From Trileptium ribeirensis (taxonomy: Eukaryota; Nematoda; Enoplea; Enoplida; Thoracostomopsidae), in contig JASANE010017456.1 in the NCBI GenBank assembly GCA_030248225.1, forward strand, positions 85,817 to 149,816: DNA of 64,000 nucleotides. The letters are read 5' to 3'. The translations under genes and the position numbers were made by a program. Below the pieces are notes generated by a model. The model was not told where the DNA came from. It ran no database searches and was given only the letters and a program-made list of their open reading frames with translations. This document shows positions 60,323-64,000 of this stretch, one piece after another. Positions within the stretch are counted from its first letter, which is position 1, and each line of letters starts with the position of its first letter.

Positions 60323-61350
60323 ATTAGGGGTTTCATTTTTTAGTTCGCTTAGGCCGAGATTTGAGCCATACATTTTCTTGAGCTCGTCCTAGATCAAATG
60401 TAATATATATAAAGCACCATATATAAAATGAGTATCAATCACACAATATTTTATATATCTCACAGCAGATATTATGTGATGTTCCTTTGCGTGTGCGCCG
60501 AAATCAGGCAGGAGGCGACCATTTTCCTTGACGCCCAAAGGTTCTGTAATATTCATTGGTCTCTGTCTTTTATCTTTCCGCACACCTCGTATCCTCGACG
60601 CAACATCATGTATAATATAATGCACAAAACATTTTATATACTGAGTATCCTGACATTATTTTTTTTCACGAGGATCGACCGGGCACTTCCTAATAGTTAT
60701 CCCTGCCTTTCATATTTGGTGCCAAAATCATCCCGCGCACCGTCGGGTGGTGGAGTGTGACCGTACGGATACAACACAACGATATACAATTGTTTATTTT
60801 ATAACAAAGCAATAATACTTACAATTATCATCTTATACTTGGGCCACACTCTACCGGTGTCCGGCCGTCTATTCCCTTCATTACCTATAATTCTTAGCAC
60901 ACCTTTAATGTTTTGTCATTTTTCTAAAGAATTGGGCTGGTTGTCTCTTTCAACATTAATTTTTTTATTTTTGGATTAAAACAAAAATTACACCTTAAGA
61001 TAGATCATGCTTTCCGCTTTAATTCGCTAGTTTGTTTTTTATTTTTACGTTCGGTGTTACTTCGATTGGAACGAAAAACTCACTACTGCGTTGCAATTTC
61101 ATGTAATGTAAGTTTTGTTTTTTCATTGTTCTTTTGTGGTTTGGTCGAATGGTCGTTACCTAATGTGCGCCGCACGTCTTTGCCTAAAGTGCGCCGCTGC
61201 TTATTGTGCGTCATAGCATTTCAAAGCTTTGTACAGTTCAGTTGTTTGCTGTGGGGTTGAAAGAGCAGCAACAAATCTTAATAATACCGTATTTATGTGG
61301 CTGTCAGGGTCTAGCCCTTCAGTTTCGGTCAAAGGCAACTGAAATATTGG
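60323..61350. other. Central spacer of the palindrome
   Basis: About 1.0 kb of AT-rich, unique-looking sequence between the arms. Frames at 60428-60760 and 61054-61260 have no recognised domain. It differs sharply in composition from the GC-rich arms. Confidence 0.6.
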
Positions 61351-64000
61351 ACACAAATTTTTCTAAGACACTATTTTCAGGTACGACACGAAAATTCAAT
61401 TTTTGGGGTTTCCCACAAATTTGGGGAACGGGGGTGATTCAACCCTCTTAAGGATTCTACTCGGGTGTCAAATTGCCGGCGGGTCTAAAAATTTGGATTC
61501 CCTAAAATCTTATGGACGCCCGAACAGGCGCTTAAGCCTCCCATTTTTAAGCCTAAAAGGACACCCAAAATAATCAAAATTCCCCCGATTTTTGGAGCCC
61601 GGGACACTTATTGGGTCCCACCCTAACCGTTCTGCTGAAAACCTGGGCCGTCCACCCCACCAGGATCCGCTGGGTCCCGGAAAACTTCAGCGGGACATCC
61701 GAAATTTTAGTTTCTAAGCGCCTAAAACGGCCTCTGACGGGCCTCTCGTGGGAGATACGATTTTTATGTAAAATTATCCAGCAGCCGTCTCCGGGGCATG
61801 GTCTCCGTCCTGCCCCCGACCGCCTGCTGTTTGATCACGAGATATCGGCAAAATTTGCCGATATCCCTATGAGAACCGGCGCCGAGCGCTGTTATAAACT
61901 GCTCTTAAAATTTGGCCGCACCGACCAGTGCAGTTTAGCTTGTACACCGGCTCTTCGCACCCTTCGGCCACTGACCATTTATAAATCGGCTGTCTGTGTT
62001 CTATTTTGAGACGTGTATAGCGAAACAATGTTGTTTTTTATAGTTCGGCTCGATGTGTTTATGCTAGCTGTGAATCTTGAGGATGTGCATACGATATATG
62101 TTTAATATAACGGTTTTACATTTTATGATGTGACACGCTTTCGTTTTCTTTGAAGACCAAAGGAAATAAGAGAAGCAGGGGGCCCGTTGTTGAAAGCGAC
62201 GGACCCGAATATTGATGGGACCAGTCGAGCGGCTCGATTTTAAAATTTGACGTTTGTCGGCGGTTGTCGCCGTAGTTTTCATAATTGCTTTTCGTTTCCC
62301 TTGTTTTCGTCTGTTTCATGCCCGGGTGGAGCTATTCGACCTACAGACGCTTGAAAGAGGTCAGCCCCGGTTTTTTCCCTGCATATTTCGAGTTGTCGCC
62401 GAGCTTAAGACTAGGGACCAGCCCTTGCGGGGTGCTGTGGTGTCCGTCGGATGCTGCGCGCACCCGTAAGTCTGGCGCTGGGGAGAAGGGGGCTGAGCTT
62501 TGGGCAAATTTGGGGCCAAGTGGGAACAAATTTGACAATGGGGATGACCCCTTGTGCTCAACTGGTTCCCCCACCCCGCTGGGTTGAATTTATTCTTAGT
62601 GCCCAGGGGCTGAATCGTGTTGAAGAGTGTTACGGCGTGGTGTGTTGTTTCAGTTGCGACCGCACCGGTGTATTTTCAGTTAGGTGCCTGCTGGAATGCA
62701 TCGCCTAGCATTCAAAATAAATTATGGCACGTTAACCTGGTCCCACGCATCCTCGTCAAAAAGAAATGGTCGAAGGCCTTGTTTTGTGAGCCATGGTTGG
62801 TTTCTCGGGTTGAAACCTCGACTGCGGACGCGTGGAAGAGGCCCCCCTCCACCCCGAGAGGGTCCTATTGATATTTCAAATGTTCTCACTTAGTCATAGG
62901 AATAGGGGCCGCCCCTCCGGGTGCTGTGGGCGTCCACGGAGGCCTCGCGCTCCCGTAAGCGCTGCCCCCCGCTCTTGCGTTTGAGCTGGGCCACATGAAG
63001 ATTTTGCAGGATTAGAAGTGGCGATGGAATGTCACATGTTCAACGCTAGGATAGCTCTAGGACGAGGATTCAACAACAAAACTTTGGCTAAGGGTTAGCC
63101 GATTTCAAAAAAGAGCCCCTAATCGGCGCTCATAAGGGGGTGCTCTTTCGTTATCCAAAGATGGCAGCCCAAATTGGGGAATAAAAATTTTCTTCCTACA
63201 TTCAAGTAAAAAATTTAGTGAATCTTGCCGCGCTAGGGGAAGGGCTTGGTTCTTATGGTAAATAATTACCTCGTAGTGCGGCGCCCCGATTGTGGGTGGT
63301 TTTTTCGTTTTGTTCTTGTTTATATGTTTGGTCAGAAAAAAGGGAAACCAAGGAATAAAAATTTTGTGTGTGGTTTTATTAAGCGAACTGTGAGTTTAAT
63401 TTAAATGGGGCGGCGAGCGCCCTGCTTTCAGAGAGAAAAAAGTGTCCCCGACCCCCACGGAGGTCTCTCAAAGTTCTTTGATCTAAGCTTTCGTAAAACC
63501 CACGTCCCTCCGTGTTCCCGAATATTTCTATACATCTGTAGGTCACCGAGTAAGTTTCAGTGTGTCCAGCCCCTACGTGGAACTAAGGCCGGAGGCACGA
63601 AACACGCCTCTCTGCCCAATGAGGGCATAAGGTTTAGGCGAGACCATAGCGCGGCTCAACAGAGCCTCTGCGACGAACATGCCCTACGGATAGGCAAACT
63701 CCCCATCCTTTCCCATTGAGGCGAGGTGAGCTTTAATGCCCAGAATTGAAGGAATGACGGGCCATTCAGCCTTATTACCCTGTGAGCAGGCTTAGGGATG
63801 ACCCTCCCTCAGGGGGACCTGCATACCGCTGGACACGTGGGCCATCCCATAGGGGCCAGGCCAAATACCCTGGTAAAACCCGCCGGCAGCTTGCTTAGCT
63901 TAGCGGATCCCATCGGTCTGCCTAGAGTCCACCGGGGAGTCGTGTAGCCAGGGGATTGTCCCTGCACCACCGGGAAATTGTGGCTAGAGTGGTGCAGCTG
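61351..64000 (-). repeat. Right arm of the ~6.3-kb palindrome (reaches the window edge)
   Basis: Inverted counterpart of 57708-60322. It ends TGGCTAGAGTGGTGCAGCTG at 64000, the exact inverse of the left arm's first 20 bases, so the arm may continue past the window. The arms differ by substitutions and small gaps, so they are not recent mirror copies. Confidence 0.9.

Overview
The window is eukaryotic nuclear DNA, most likely from an invertebrate animal. It is AT-rich, has spliceosomal introns with GTATGT donors, and is dominated by decayed transposable elements and tandem repeats. I recognise one host gene: a three-exon, plus-strand homologue of NEPRO, the 'nucleolus and neural progenitor protein' family, at 1081-7152 (592 codons when spliced). 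A decayed LINE reverse transcriptase near 40 kb resembles LINEs known from flatworms and other invertebrates. This is suggestive, but not enough to name the organism.

Layout. 1-1080: gene-poor flank with a tRNA-like SINE relic. 1081-7152: NEPRO; both introns carry dispersed repeats that recur 40-50 kb away. 7302-10023: a four-level nest of DNA transposons starting 150 bp after the NEPRO stop (PIF/Harbinger-like MITE, then a hAT element with a perfect 8-bp target duplication, then a second Harbinger-like MITE, then a small element with GGGCGTA ends). 12.3-29.5 kb: a GC-richer block. It holds two long, diverged, same-orientation copies of an unrecognised sequence (15.8-18.7 kb and 24.2-28.0 kb), split by a 29/33-bp minisatellite, a TAA-flanked MITE and a minus-strand pogo-like transposase pseudogene. 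The block is bracketed by end sequences beginning CAGCT that are inverted relative to each other. 30.4-32.4 kb: a ~210-bp tandem repeat and a 14-copy, 83-bp satellite. 32.4-39.1 kb: AT-rich with nothing recognisable. 39.1-42.1 kb: two fragments of a LINE. 42.6-52.9 kb: adjacent pairs of a dispersed repeat ending in a GAGCGAGCGGAG-type terminus, and a three-unit 160-bp tandem repeat. 54.6 kb: a short Cys/His-rich reading frame, possibly from a retroelement. 57708-64000: a ~6.3-kb imperfect palindrome, with ~2.6-kb arms around a ~1.0-kb spacer, running to the window edge.

Apart from NEPRO there is no gene network here; the window is mainly a record of transposition. The least explained material is the GC-rich family. 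The ends of the 6.3-kb palindrome, the start of the 13-kb block and, inverted, the end of that block share a terminal module, so they look like members of one undescribed class of large foldback-type elements. All coordinates for decayed repeats are approximate and come from reading alignments by eye.
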